Part shown: piece by piece, positions 21,060 through 28,953 of the stretch
Layout of the letters: every line of letters starts with the position of its first letter
Numbering within the stretch: the first letter of the stretch is position 1
Assembly: GCA_937901745.1 (NCBI GenBank)
Contig: CALGSZ010000064.1
Coordinates: 8,978 to 72,977 of the forward strand
From: an uncultured Chloroflexota bacterium
Lineage (GTDB): Bacteria; Chloroflexota; Chloroflexia; Thermomicrobiales; UBA6265
Length of the DNA stretch: 64,000 nt
Direction of reading: 5' to 3'
The notes under the pieces: generated by a model
The model's input: the letters and a program-made list of their open reading frames with translations, nothing else
Told to the model about the DNA's origin: nothing
The model's database searches: none
Translations under genes and position numbers: made by a program

Positions 21060-21976
21060 AATCGGTCCTCGTTCCTCTGGACGGCTCGACCCACGCCATG
21101 GCGGCGCTGCCCGTGGCCCGCGCCCTGGCAAAGCAGCATGACGCCTCTCTGCGTGTCCTGCACGTCGGCGCGACTCAGCTGCCGCTGCAGTCGCTGGTCA
21201 CCACGCTTGGGCTCACGCCCGACGACGTTCAAGGCATCGTCTTGGAGCAGACGACCGGCGACCCGGCCGAGCGCATTGTCCAGGCCGCGCGCGACTGGCA
21301 GAGCGAGCTGATCGTGATGTGCACCCGCACCCATCTCGGGCATCCGCGGGGGCGCCTGGGCGACGTCGCCGAGCATGTGCTGCTCCATGCGCCATGCCCC
21401 GTGGTGCTCGTCCGGCCGGAACGCGGGCGCGTGCCCTGGGATCTGCGACGAATCGTCGTGCCGCATGACGGCACGCCGGGGACCGCCGCGGCGCTGCACT
21501 CCGCGATCGAACTCGCCGAGCGCTCCCAAGCCGACTTGGACATGCTTCACGTGCCGACGCTGGATCTGCCAGACGCGCCCGACACCGTGACCGCGCCGCT
21601 TTACGTGGACCAACCCCAGCACGAGTGGCCGATGTGGGCGCGCGAATTCGTGGAGCGGACACAGGGGCTGTGCGGCCACACGTTCTCGATCCGCCCGCGC
21701 ATCTTCCTGCGACGAGGGACACCAGAGTCCGAGATCTTGCGGTTCACCAGCGAGCGCGAGGGCGATTTGCTCGTCTTGGCTTGGCACGGACATCTGGGAC
21801 CGAACCGGGCCAAAGTCCTCAAGCGAGCCTTCGAGGAGGCTCCGTGCCCGATCTTGGTCCTCCGGGTCGACCAATCAGATAGCGACGAGACAAACGCGAC
21901 GAGGAGTGAAAGCGATCGCGTCTCATTGGATCCCGCGTCGCCTGAGATCTTGTTCGACGGGGGACTGATACCCTAA
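21056..21976 (+). CDS. Tandem-domain universal stress protein (UspA family)
   Basis: 306 residues with two Usp domains. Domain 1 (about 1-130) starts MKSVLVPLDGSTHAMAALP and ends HAPCPVVLVRP; domain 2 (about 140-285) starts RRIVVPHDGTPGTAAAL and ends EAPCPILVLRV. ATP-binding-type glycine loops are partly kept in domain 1 (GHPRGRLGDVAE). GGAGGT lies 6 nt upstream and the start overlaps the phosphorylase stop by 4 bases. Fused two-domain Usps are common near ion pumps; here a carbohydrate phosphorylase is in between. The C-terminal 25 residues are acidic and low-complexity. Confidence 0.9.
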   Translation: MKSVLVPLDGSTHAMAALPVARALAKQHDASLRVLHVGATQLPLQSLVTTLGLTPDDVQGIVLEQTTGDPAERIVQAARDWQSELIVMCTRTHLGHPRGRLGDVAEHVLLHAPCPVVLVRPERGRVPWDLRRIVVPHDGTPGTAAALHSAIELAERSQADLDMLHVPTLDLPDAPDTVTAPLYVDQPQHEWPMWAREFVERTQGLCGHTFSIRPRIFLRRGTPESEILRFTSEREGDLLVLAWHGHLGPNRAKVLKRAFEEAPCPILVLRVDQSDSDETNATRSESDRVSLDPASPEILFDGGLIP

Positions 21977-22016
21977 GGTCGGCTCCTCGCTCCCCTCAGC
22001 GCGATGCACGCTCGCC

Positions 22017-24425
22017 TCACGCTCGTTGTTGCCGCCGGATGCGCTCTTCCGCCAGCTCCTTGGCACTCGTCTCGATTCCGACGCCCATTTTTCCGGGCGC
22101 CCGGCCAGGCGGCGGCTCGACTGGCGGCGGTTCCGGCGCCGGCGGACACTCGTGGATATGCGGCTCCCCCACGGCGAGCGTGATTGGCGTCCCAAAGTGG
22201 AGCACCTCGAGCGACTCGCCCGAGATCAGCTCGTAGCGAGCGCGGCCGGGTTGGATATCGACACCGAGTTTGCGGCCCCGATAGTTGAGCCTGAACCGCA
22301 GGCGACTGAGCGCCGCGGGCAAGCGTGGCGCGAAGGAGAGCGTCTCGCCATAGTCACGCATGCCGCCGAAGCCGGCAACGGCAACGAGCCAGGCCCCGGC
22401 CAGCGAGGCGAGATGCAAACCGTCCGCGGTATTGCCCGCCCGATCGAGCAGGTCTACGAGCGCCGTCTCGCGGAAGTACTCGTAGGTAAGGTCGAGGTGG
22501 CCGACTTCGGCGGCGACGATCCCCTGGATCGAGGCCGAGAGGGACGAATCGCGCACGGTGATGGCCTCGTAGTACGCGAAGTCGCGCCGCTTCTGCTCCA
22601 AGCTGAAGCAGTCTCCGCAGACATATAGCGCGAACACCAAATCGGCCTGCTTCACGACCTGACTCGAGTAGAGCAGGTAGTAGGGATAGTGGAGGAGGAG
22701 CGGGTATTCGTCGTCGCGTGTCGCCTCGAAGTCCCAGCGGCGGTAGCGCGTGAACCCTTCCGACTGCGCGGTCACGCCAAGCTCCTCATCGAAGGGGATG
22801 ACCATCGCATCTGCCGCCCGGAGCCAAGCCGCGACCTCGTGCTTTTCGACGCCTAGCTCCGCCGCTCGCTCCGGGTAGGCGCGGACCGCGTCCGCCGCGG
22901 CGCGGAGATTACGCGCCGCCATCACGTTCGTGAAGACATTGTTGTCGACCAGCGCGGTGTACTCATCCGGTCCGGTAACCCCGTCGATGCGGAAGCGGCC
23001 AGCGGCGTCGTGATGCCCCAATGACTGCCACAGCCGGGCCGTCTCGACGAGGAGATCCACGCCCGGCCCGCGCGCAAATTCGGTGTCCTCGGTCGCGGCG
23101 ATGTACCGACGTGCCGCCTCGGCGATATCGGCGTTGACGTGGAACGCCGCGGTGCCGGCTGGCCAATAGCCGGAGCACTCCTCGCCGCGGATCGTGCGCC
23201 ACGGGAAGGCGGCCCCCCGCAGCCGCAGCTCCCGCGCTCGTGCCCGCGCCAGATCGAGCGTCGAGTGCCGCCACAAGAGGACATCGCGCGCGGCGTTGGG
23301 AGCGGTGTAGGTCAGGACGGGCAGGACGTAGGCCTCCGTGTCCCAGAAGGCATGCCCGTTGTAGCCGCGGCCGGTGAGCCCCTTGGCCGGAATCGCTCGC
23401 CGCTCGGCTCTGGCAGCGGCCTGCACGACCTGAAAGATCGCGTAGCGCACCGCCTGCTGCAGCTGCGGGTCGCCCTCGATCTCGACGTCGGCGCATTCCC
23501 AGAAGTCATCTAGGAAGGCGCGCTGCCCGGCCAACAGGCCGTCCCAGCCAGTGTGCTTGGCTGCCGCCACCGACGCGTCAACCTGATCGCGCAGCGCGGG
23601 CATCGACCGCGAGCTCGACCAGCCATACGCCAGCAGCTTGACGACCGTCAGACGCTCGCCGGGCGCCAGCTCGGTGCTGATCGTGACGCGGGCCAGGTCC
23701 GGCTCGCTATCCGACGTCGTGACTGTCGTCGGCGGGCCGATGACGATGTGATCCATCGCCGCTGCCATTCGCAGCCGGCTGCGCCGCGTTTGGTGACCGA
23801 GCGCGGCCTTCAGGTCATGATGCGTGTGGAACTCACTGATCAGCGGCGCGCGCAACGCGGCGGCCGCGCGGGGATCGTCGGTCTGCTCCGGCACCGGCTC
23901 ATTAGCGACCAGCGCGGACTGCACCACGATGCGCGCCGGCTCATCCACGGCCTCGACCTCGAAGCGGAACGCGGCCACAGAGCGCTGGACGAACGAGACG
24001 AGCCGGGTCGAGTGGATGCGAACCGCCTGGCCGGCCGGGGAGATCCACTCGACGTCGCGCCGCAAGGCGCCATTGCGCAGATCGAGCAGGCGCTGATGGC
24101 GACACAGTGTGCCGTAGCGCACGTCGAACGGCTCATCGTCGACGAGCAGGCGGATCAGCTTGCCGTTCGTGACGTCGATCAGCGTCTGCCCCTCGTCGGG
24201 ATAGCCGTACCCCGCTTCGGCATAGGGGAGTGGCACCGACTCGAAGAACCCATTCAGGTATGAGCCGGGGATGGCGTGCGGCTCGCCCTCGTCGAGGTTG
24301 CCGCGCAGACCGATATGCCCGTTCGACAAGGCGAAGATCGCCTCGGTTTGCGCCAAGAGATCGAGCCGCAGCTGTGGCTCCGCAATCGTCCAGGGATCGA
24401 CGGTAAAGACGCCTGGCTCGATCAC
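22017..24425 (-). CDS. Glycoside hydrolase family 65 phosphorylase (second copy, trehalose phosphorylase-like branch)
   Basis: 802 residues. Same fold as the other GH65 in the window but a different branch: GYNGHAFWDTEAYVLPVLTY, then AFPWRTIRGEECSGYWPAGT, catalytic Glu488 in GPDEYTALVDNNVFTN, and phosphate-site segment RDSSLSASIQG. The GEECSGYWPAGT segment is characteristic of the branch that pairs with beta-phosphoglucomutase (Mycobacterium tuberculosis Rv3400-Rv3401 is a known example). The start is GTG, sharing GTGA with the mutase stop. The C-terminal 45 residues are Pro-rich then charged and probably disordered. Product would be beta-glucose 1-phosphate; trehalose or a related disaccharide is the likely substrate, by inference. 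Confidence 0.9.
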   Translation of the reverse strand: MIEPGVFTVDPWTIAEPQLRLDLLAQTEAIFALSNGHIGLRGNLDEGEPHAIPGSYLNGFFESVPLPYAEAGYGYPDEGQTLIDVTNGKLIRLLVDDEPFDVRYGTLCRHQRLLDLRNGALRRDVEWISPAGQAVRIHSTRLVSFVQRSVAAFRFEVEAVDEPARIVVQSALVANEPVPEQTDDPRAAAALRAPLISEFHTHHDLKAALGHQTRRSRLRMAAAMDHIVIGPPTTVTTSDSEPDLARVTISTELAPGERLTVVKLLAYGWSSSRSMPALRDQVDASVAAAKHTGWDGLLAGQRAFLDDFWECADVEIEGDPQLQQAVRYAIFQVVQAAARAERRAIPAKGLTGRGYNGHAFWDTEAYVLPVLTYTAPNAARDVLLWRHSTLDLARARARELRLRGAAFPWRTIRGEECSGYWPAGTAAFHVNADIAEAARRYIAATEDTEFARGPGVDLLVETARLWQSLGHHDAAGRFRIDGVTGPDEYTALVDNNVFTNVMAARNLRAAADAVRAYPERAAELGVEKHEVAAWLRAADAMVIPFDEELGVTAQSEGFTRYRRWDFEATRDDEYPLLLHYPYYLLYSSQVVKQADLVFALYVCGDCFSLEQKRRDFAYYEAITVRDSSLSASIQGIVAAEVGHLDLTYEYFRETALVDLLDRAGNTADGLHLASLAGAWLVAVAGFGGMRDYGETLSFAPRLPAALSRLRFRLNYRGRKLGVDIQPGRARYELISGESLEVLHFGTPITLAVGEPHIHECPPAPEPPPVEPPPGRAPGKMGVGIETSAKELAEERIRRQQRA

Positions 24426-25207
24426 CGCTCCTCCAGCAACTCACTCAGATCGCGAACGACGATATCGGCGCCGTGACCGCGTAGCGCCTCCGCCTGTCCC
24501 ACGCGGTCGACGCCGACGACCCATCCAAACGCGCCAGCGCGCCCTGCCTCCACCCCGGCGATGGCGTCCTCGAACACGGCGCAATTCGCCGGCTCGACGC
24601 CGAGCGCATCGGCCGCGGCGAGGAACGTGTCGGGCGCGGGCTTCCCGCGCAGCCCCTTCTCCGCGGCCACGGTGCCGTCTACGCGCACCTCAAAGAGATC
24701 CTCGAGACCAGCCGCGGCCAACACCGCCTGGCAATTCTTGCTCGCCGTCACAACCGCGCGCCGGTATCCGGCGTCGCGAACCGCCTCCAGGAAGCGCACC
24801 GAGCCCTCGTACACCTCCACGCCGCGCTCTTCAAGCAGCTGGAGAAACCGCTGGTTCTTGCGCGTTCCCAGGCCGTACACCGTGTCGGCCGTCGGCGGGT
24901 CATCGGGCGAGCCTTCCGGCAGGGCGATTCCTCTCGACGCCAGGAACGCGCGCACGCCGTCCTGCCGCAGCTTGCCGTCAACGTACCGCGTGTAATCCGT
25001 GGCGATCTCGAAGGGGCGGAACGACTCTCCCGTCTGCTCAGAGCGCTCGCGCAAGAAGGCGTCGAACATCTCCTTCCAGGCCATCGCGTGCAGGTTCGCC
25101 GTCCGCGTCAGCACGCCATCGAGATCGAAGAGACAGGCAACGATGCCCTCCGGGAGAACCGGGACAACGCGCCGTGGCTTTAGCGTCGTCCCCCTCGATG
25201 CGTCCAT
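24422..25207 (-). CDS. pgmB: Beta-phosphoglucomutase-family HAD phosphatase/mutase
   Basis: 261 residues. HAD motif I is FDLDGVLTRTANLHAMAW, holding both nucleophile and acid Asp residues and the HxxAW signature of beta-phosphoglucomutases. Motif II is the Ser/Thr of VVTASKN, motif III the Lys of GKPAPDTFLAAADALG, and motif IV FEDAIAGVEAG. It would convert beta-glucose 1-phosphate from the coupled GH65 enzyme into glucose 6-phosphate. The start MDASRGTT has GAGG 6 nt upstream; the longer frame adds 85 unrelated residues. First gene of a two-gene operon; the promoter should lie in the divergent region shared with the hydrolase gene. Confidence 0.9.
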   Translation of the reverse strand: MDASRGTTLKPRRVVPVLPEGIVACLFDLDGVLTRTANLHAMAWKEMFDAFLRERSEQTGESFRPFEIATDYTRYVDGKLRQDGVRAFLASRGIALPEGSPDDPPTADTVYGLGTRKNQRFLQLLEERGVEVYEGSVRFLEAVRDAGYRRAVVTASKNCQAVLAAAGLEDLFEVRVDGTVAAEKGLRGKPAPDTFLAAADALGVEPANCAVFEDAIAGVEAGRAGAFGWVVGVDRVGQAEALRGHGADIVVRDLSELLEER

Positions 25208-25267
25208 GTGCCTCGATTCCTGGTCAGGTGCACTCGCAAACAATTTCTCCACCGGCCCGACGGCTGA

Positions 25268-25296
25268 TTGAGCCAGCCAATACGATCCTATATGAA
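25268..25296 (+). promoter_or_regulatory. Possible promoter for the alpha/beta hydrolase
   Basis: TTGAGC and TATGAA are separated by 17 nt in the relatively AT-rich divergent region. The match is moderate. Confidence 0.35.
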
Positions 25297-25403
25297 TCAC
25301 CGAGCTTACCCCAATGAGTTCCGACCTCGTCGATATCGACAATCTCGCAGGCATTCTGCACAATACTCCCAATTGGCGGGACGCTAGACCGGAGATGCTC
25401 ATC

Positions 25404-26252
25404 ATGGGGCTAACTGAGCCGTTCGGCTTGCAACACCGAGAGTTCTCGCTACCCACCGGCATCCGGCTTCACGCGGCCGAGCGGCCAGGTAGCGGCACGC
25501 CGGTCGTCTTCATCCATGGCATTGGGGGATCATGGCGCATGTGGCTGCCGCTCTTGGCGGTTGATCCCAACATCTTCGCGGGCCATCCCCTCTACCTGGT
25601 CGATCTCCGCGGCCACGGTGGGTCCGACAAGCCGGAAACGGGCTACACCCTCAACGACTACAAGTCGGACATCATCGCGTTCATCGAGCAACTCGGCGCG
25701 CCACGCATCATCCTCCTTGGCCACTCGCTCGGCGCCCTCACGTCGATCGCCGTCGCCCGCGCCGTGCCCGACCGCATCGAGAAGCTCTCGCTGGAGGAAC
25801 CGCCGCTGCCAATCCCGACCGACATGTCGAACCTGGGGCCCTTCTGGCAGTCCCTGCTCGAGTGGCTCCTGGGCATCCTGGCGCTCAAGCACCAGCCGCA
25901 CGAGGTGATCGTCGCGAAGCTGCAGGAGATGGAACCCGATCTCACTCCGGAGATCGCGGACGTTCTTGCCACCCAATTGGCCGAGGTCGCGGACGGCGTG
26001 TTCAAGGCCGTGGCCGACCAGACGTTCGGCGGCTATGACCTCCTCGATCCGGAACCGACGGTGTCGATTCCGACGCTGCTCTTCCAGGGCGCGATTCCGG
26101 ACCAACGCGGCCTCGCGGATTCTGGCGTCGAGGGCTTGCGCAAGATCTTCACGCAGCTGACGCTGGTGGTCATCCCGGAGACTGGGCACTCAATCCACGA
26201 GAAAGCGCCAGTGGAGTACCGCCGCGCGCTCGCCGAGGTGCTCGGCGGCTAG
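25404..26252 (+). CDS. Alpha/beta hydrolase
   Basis: 282 residues from the chosen start. The fold's landmarks are VFIHGIGGSWRMW (oxyanion HG), DLRGHGGSDKP, the nucleophile elbow LLGHSLGALTS and the catalytic His in PETGHSIHEKAP. The acidic residue is probably in the GAIPDQRG stretch. Family members are esterases, lipases or C-C hydrolases; no substrate can be given. Start choice: ATG 25404 has GGAG 9 nt upstream. ATG 25395 is too close to it, and ATG 25314 would add 30 residues of poor coding character. It stands alone, divergent from pgmB. Confidence 0.87.
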   Translation: MGLTEPFGLQHREFSLPTGIRLHAAERPGSGTPVVFIHGIGGSWRMWLPLLAVDPNIFAGHPLYLVDLRGHGGSDKPETGYTLNDYKSDIIAFIEQLGAPRIILLGHSLGALTSIAVARAVPDRIEKLSLEEPPLPIPTDMSNLGPFWQSLLEWLLGILALKHQPHEVIVAKLQEMEPDLTPEIADVLATQLAEVADGVFKAVADQTFGGYDLLDPEPTVSIPTLLFQGAIPDQRGLADSGVEGLRKIFTQLTLVVIPETGHSIHEKAPVEYRRALAEVLGG

Positions 26253-26496
26253 GGCGAATCTGCTCGCATGCCAATTTACGATTTCCAGGGATTGCGCGGC
26301 AGGACCAGAGCGAGCACAATGGACTCGGTCCACCATCCGGTTCAGACCGAATGGCGTATACCATTGCAACCGTCCGACCTAGTACGGTCGTGCGGCCCCG
26401 CGAATCGGCGCGGCGATTCAAAATCCGGTCTCGACTTGAGAGGGTGGTGACCGGAGCGCCGGGTGGGAACTTCCAAGTCGCCGGCGGAGGAATGCA

Positions 26497-27216
26497 ATGC
26501 GAACGCGAGCCGTGCTTGTCGCTCAATCGCCCGTATTGCGGATTGGCATCCAAGGCGTGCTCGAGTCCACCGGCGATTACGCCGTCGTAGCCGAAGCTGA
26601 GAACTGCCTGCAGGCCACGTCCGCGGCGATCGCTCACCAGCCGGACGTCGTGCTGATTCAAGACGCGCTGCGTGGCGTGGCCGGCATCATCGCGGCGCGC
26701 GCCGTGCGTGAGTTCGCGCCGCGCGCTGCCATCCTCGTGCTGACCGAAGATTTCAGCGATCGTCGCGTCGAGGCGGCGTTGCGACACGGCGTCGACGCGC
26801 TGTTGCCGGCCGAGATCGAAGGCTCGGCGCTGATCGCCGCCATCCGAAGAACGATCGCCGGCGCGCGCCCGTTGCTAGAGCTTGCCCGCCTCCGACCCAG
26901 CGTGGTCGAACGCATCCGCGACACGGCTCAAGCCTCCGAGCCGGTGGCCGAGGCGGAGAACGGCAATAAGCATCCCCTCCTCTCCGGGTATGAGATCGCA
27001 ATACTCGATGGCCTGATTCGCGGCATCCCCAGCCACGAGATCGCCGCGCACCTTCGCCTCGTCGAGCAGGCGATCGCCGAGCACGGCAAGTCGCTCCTGC
27101 GGAAGCTACGCGCGGCCGATCGCGAAGAGGCGGTCGCCTCCGCGGCGCGGACCGGCATGATGGACATCAGCGCGCAGCTCCCGACAGTCCCCAGCGGCGC
27201 GACCTCGCTCGCCTGA
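26497..27216 (+). CDS. LuxR/NarL-like regulator with a degenerate (phosphorylation-dead) receiver domain
   Basis: 239 residues. Residues 5-125 follow the receiver fold and 155-210 an HTH resembling LuxR (LSGYEIAILDGLIRGIPSHEIAAHLRLVEQAI). The usual phosphorylation pocket is gone: the acidic pair is Ala9-Gln10, the phospho-accepting position is Gln55 (an Asp follows at 56), and the conserved Lys of GYLLKD is replaced in ALLPAE. The HTH is also diverged, for example VEQAIAEHGKSLL where NTVKTHVSNIL is typical. It may work by protein-protein contact or ligand binding. GGAGGA lies 5 nt before the ATG. No histidine kinase is adjacent. Confidence 0.8.
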   Translation: MRTRAVLVAQSPVLRIGIQGVLESTGDYAVVAEAENCLQATSAAIAHQPDVVLIQDALRGVAGIIAARAVREFAPRAAILVLTEDFSDRRVEAALRHGVDALLPAEIEGSALIAAIRRTIAGARPLLELARLRPSVVERIRDTAQASEPVAEAENGNKHPLLSGYEIAILDGLIRGIPSHEIAAHLRLVEQAIAEHGKSLLRKLRAADREEAVASAARTGMMDISAQLPTVPSGATSLA

Positions 27217-27372
27217 ACTATCTTGCCCAACCGCCCGCTTGCAGGAAGGGGCGGCCTGCTGTACACCATCCATAAAGATGCGCTGCGCTGAGACAGACGT
27301 AGCTGACTGCAACGCCAGCAACCTTGCCGGCGGGCGCTCGTGTAGCCGGCGCGGCACAGGAGTACGCTAGAC

Positions 27373-28101
27373 GTGGAACCTCAGAGCTTTGATCCGGCCG
27401 GCGACACCGCGCCAATCATCCTGACCGATCCCCTCGACGAGCGCGAGCCACGCCGAAGCGCTTCACCGATGCGGCACGTTCGGAACGGCGTCGCAGAGAT
27501 CATCAAGACGCTGCTCGTCGTGGTGATCGTGCTCGCGATTGCTCGAGTCTTTCTCCTTCCCTTCGAGGTCGAAGGCGCGAGCATGTCGCCGAATCTCCAC
27601 GACCAGGACCGCGTGCTCGTCAATCGCAGTGTCTATTTCCACTTCGACCTGAACCGGCTGCTGAATCTCCTGCCTGGCGTGGAGCGCGAGGGAGAATTGA
27701 TCGTCTTCCCGTTCCACATGCCACAACGCGGCGATGTCGTCGTGCTTCACCCGCCGTTCCCGTCTAGCCAGCCCTACATCAAGCGCGTCATCGGCTTGCC
27801 TGGCGAGACGATCACCTTCCGGAACGGTTATGTCTATGTGGACGGGGTGCGTCTCGACGAGCCCTACATCAACGGGGCGATCACGCGGTGCGATCGCGGC
27901 CGCACCTGTTACGAGGGGACGGTGCCGCCCGGCCATGTCTACGTGCTCGGCGATAACCGGGGGAACAGCACCGACTCCCGCTCCTTCGGACCAGTGCCGA
28001 TCGACAACATCATCGGCGAGGCGTGGTTCACCAACTGGCCGCTCGACGCGATCGGCTTCTTGCCCAACTACGACTACGGCGAGCTTTCGCGCGACACATA
28101 A
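27373..28101 (+). CDS. lepB: Signal peptidase I
   Basis: 242 residues. Cytoplasmic N-terminal 40 residues, one transmembrane helix (about 43-62), then the extracytoplasmic catalytic domain. Catalytic Ser70 is in VEGASMSP and Lys137 in YIKRVIGLPGE. Box E is GDNRGNSTDSRSFGPV. Between boxes B and D an insert of about 25 residues (FHFDLNRLLNLLPGV) may contact the membrane. A second cysteine-bearing loop (CDRGRTC) sits before the last strands. The start is GTG; GGAG lies 13 nt upstream, longer than ideal. It removes signal peptides from exported proteins, of which this window encodes several. Confidence 0.94.
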   Translation: MEPQSFDPAGDTAPIILTDPLDEREPRRSASPMRHVRNGVAEIIKTLLVVVIVLAIARVFLLPFEVEGASMSPNLHDQDRVLVNRSVYFHFDLNRLLNLLPGVEREGELIVFPFHMPQRGDVVVLHPPFPSSQPYIKRVIGLPGETITFRNGYVYVDGVRLDEPYINGAITRCDRGRTCYEGTVPPGHVYVLGDNRGNSTDSRSFGPVPIDNIIGEAWFTNWPLDAIGFLPNYDYGELSRDT

Positions 28102-28125
28102 AGGGCCGGAACAACCGGCCCTTTA
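28099..28125 (+). terminator. Hairpin overlapping the lepB stop codon
   Basis: TAAAGGGCCGG pairs with CCGGCCCTTTA (11 bp) around AACAA. The left arm contains the lepB stop. There is no T-run, but the stem ends the transcript between convergent genes. Confidence 0.6.
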
Positions 28126-28189
28126 CGATGATGTTTCACGCGTTTTGCACTTGCGACGCGATCGAGCGCGCCGCCGAAACGGCCGCGTG

Positions 28190-28555
28190 TCAGTCAGCGA
28201 CCGCGTTCATCTCGCCGGCCCGAAGAAGGGCTTCGAGAATCGGGCGACGAGTCGCCGATTTGCTCTTCTCCTCCGGTATCGCCGCGATCGCGGCCCGCTC
28301 GACAAGCTGCTGCCAGACTTCCCAAGGCACATCGCGCTGGGCGACGTACCGGTTGCCGGACCCAGCGACCTGACCCGCAATCGCCCGGAAGGGGCCGCGC
28401 GCTGGGTTGTTGAGATCGAGGTAGACACCATACGGCTCGAGCAGAGTCCCGGGCTCGAGAACCGGCAAGCACAGGGTATCGCCGCTGGCTTGTTGCCGAC
28501 TCATCGGTTCATCGATGGTCGGCCTTGACGTGTGCCAGGAGACTACACTGTCCAT
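28190..28555 (-). CDS. Small protein of unknown function with a strong ribosome site
   Basis: 121 residues, no recognised domain. An excellent AAAGGAGGAG lies 5 nt before the ATG, which argues strongly that it is expressed. The central part (GTLLEPYGVYLDLNNPARGP) looks like a compact alpha/beta domain, followed by a predicted amphipathic helix VPWEVWQQLVERA and a Lys/Arg-rich end. No signal peptide or membrane helix. The leader of about 220 nt upstream has a long hairpin just before the ribosome site. It is convergent with lepB and downstream of an SDR gene on the same strand. Function cannot be inferred. Confidence 0.7.
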   Translation of the reverse strand: MDSVVSWHTSRPTIDEPMSRQQASGDTLCLPVLEPGTLLEPYGVYLDLNNPARGPFRAIAGQVAGSGNRYVAQRDVPWEVWQQLVERAAIAAIPEEKSKSATRRPILEALLRAGEMNAVAD

Positions 28556-28580
28556 GGCACTCCTCCTTTTCGCTCTCTAG

Positions 28581-28622
28581 GACGCCGGCCAGTGACTCCA
28601 AAGCGAGTCATGATCCGGCGTC
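28581..28622 (-). promoter_or_regulatory. Leader hairpin directly upstream of the unknown gene's ribosome site
   Basis: GACGCCGG pairs with CCGGCGTC (8 bp); after a symmetrical 4-nt internal loop, TGACTC pairs with GAGTCA (6 bp) around a 6-nt loop. It ends about 25 nt before the start codon and has no T-tract, so translation control is more likely than termination. Confidence 0.45.
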
Positions 28623-28856
28623 TCGCTGCTTCGCGCTCCCTGCGTCGTCGTAAGCCACCGAACGTCACGCTCGGCGCGCGACTCAGGAAACACGGCGGGG
28701 CGACTTCTCGCGGGGAAGCAGCAGGCAGCCGTAGTACCGTACCACAGCCGCGTGCCCCGTAGCAGCGAAAGAGGGGGACGTTCGTATATAGAATTCAGCA
28801 CGATCGGTCCCCCAAGGCCACCAAAGGCGCTACGATGCGGTGCAAGCCTCGTAGCA

Positions 28857-28882
28857 TCAGAAAAGACTGAGTGGCCAGTCTT
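28857..28882 (-). terminator. Intrinsic terminator of the SDR gene
   Basis: On the minus strand AAGACTG pairs with CAGTCTT around GCCACT, and the stem runs into TTCTG, giving four consecutive T. It begins 71 nt after the SDR stop. Confidence 0.55.
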
Positions 28883-28953
28883 GACCGATCGTTCGCCAGG
28901 GGCCATTGTAGCGTTTCAGGCGGCCAAGCTCCCATCAACACCCCTCGATCGCG

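Larger units (their letters stand above)
28556..28953. other. 400-bp intergenic region with structured leader
   Basis: No protein-coding frame is convincing. On the minus strand it holds, in order, the terminator of the SDR gene, an AT-rich TATATA box (28785-28790) that could be a -10 element with TTGGGG 19 nt before it, and the leader of the 121-residue gene. A 10-bp inverted pair (ACGATCGGTC at 28800-28809 and GACCGATCGT at 28883-28892) encloses two smaller hairpins. Confidence 0.5.

Noticed and set aside
28681..28790. TGGTAC-containing stretch resembling a T-box
   Set aside because: It lacks the T-box core TGGNACCGCG, specifier loop and terminator, and the downstream gene is not an aminoacyl or amino acid gene.
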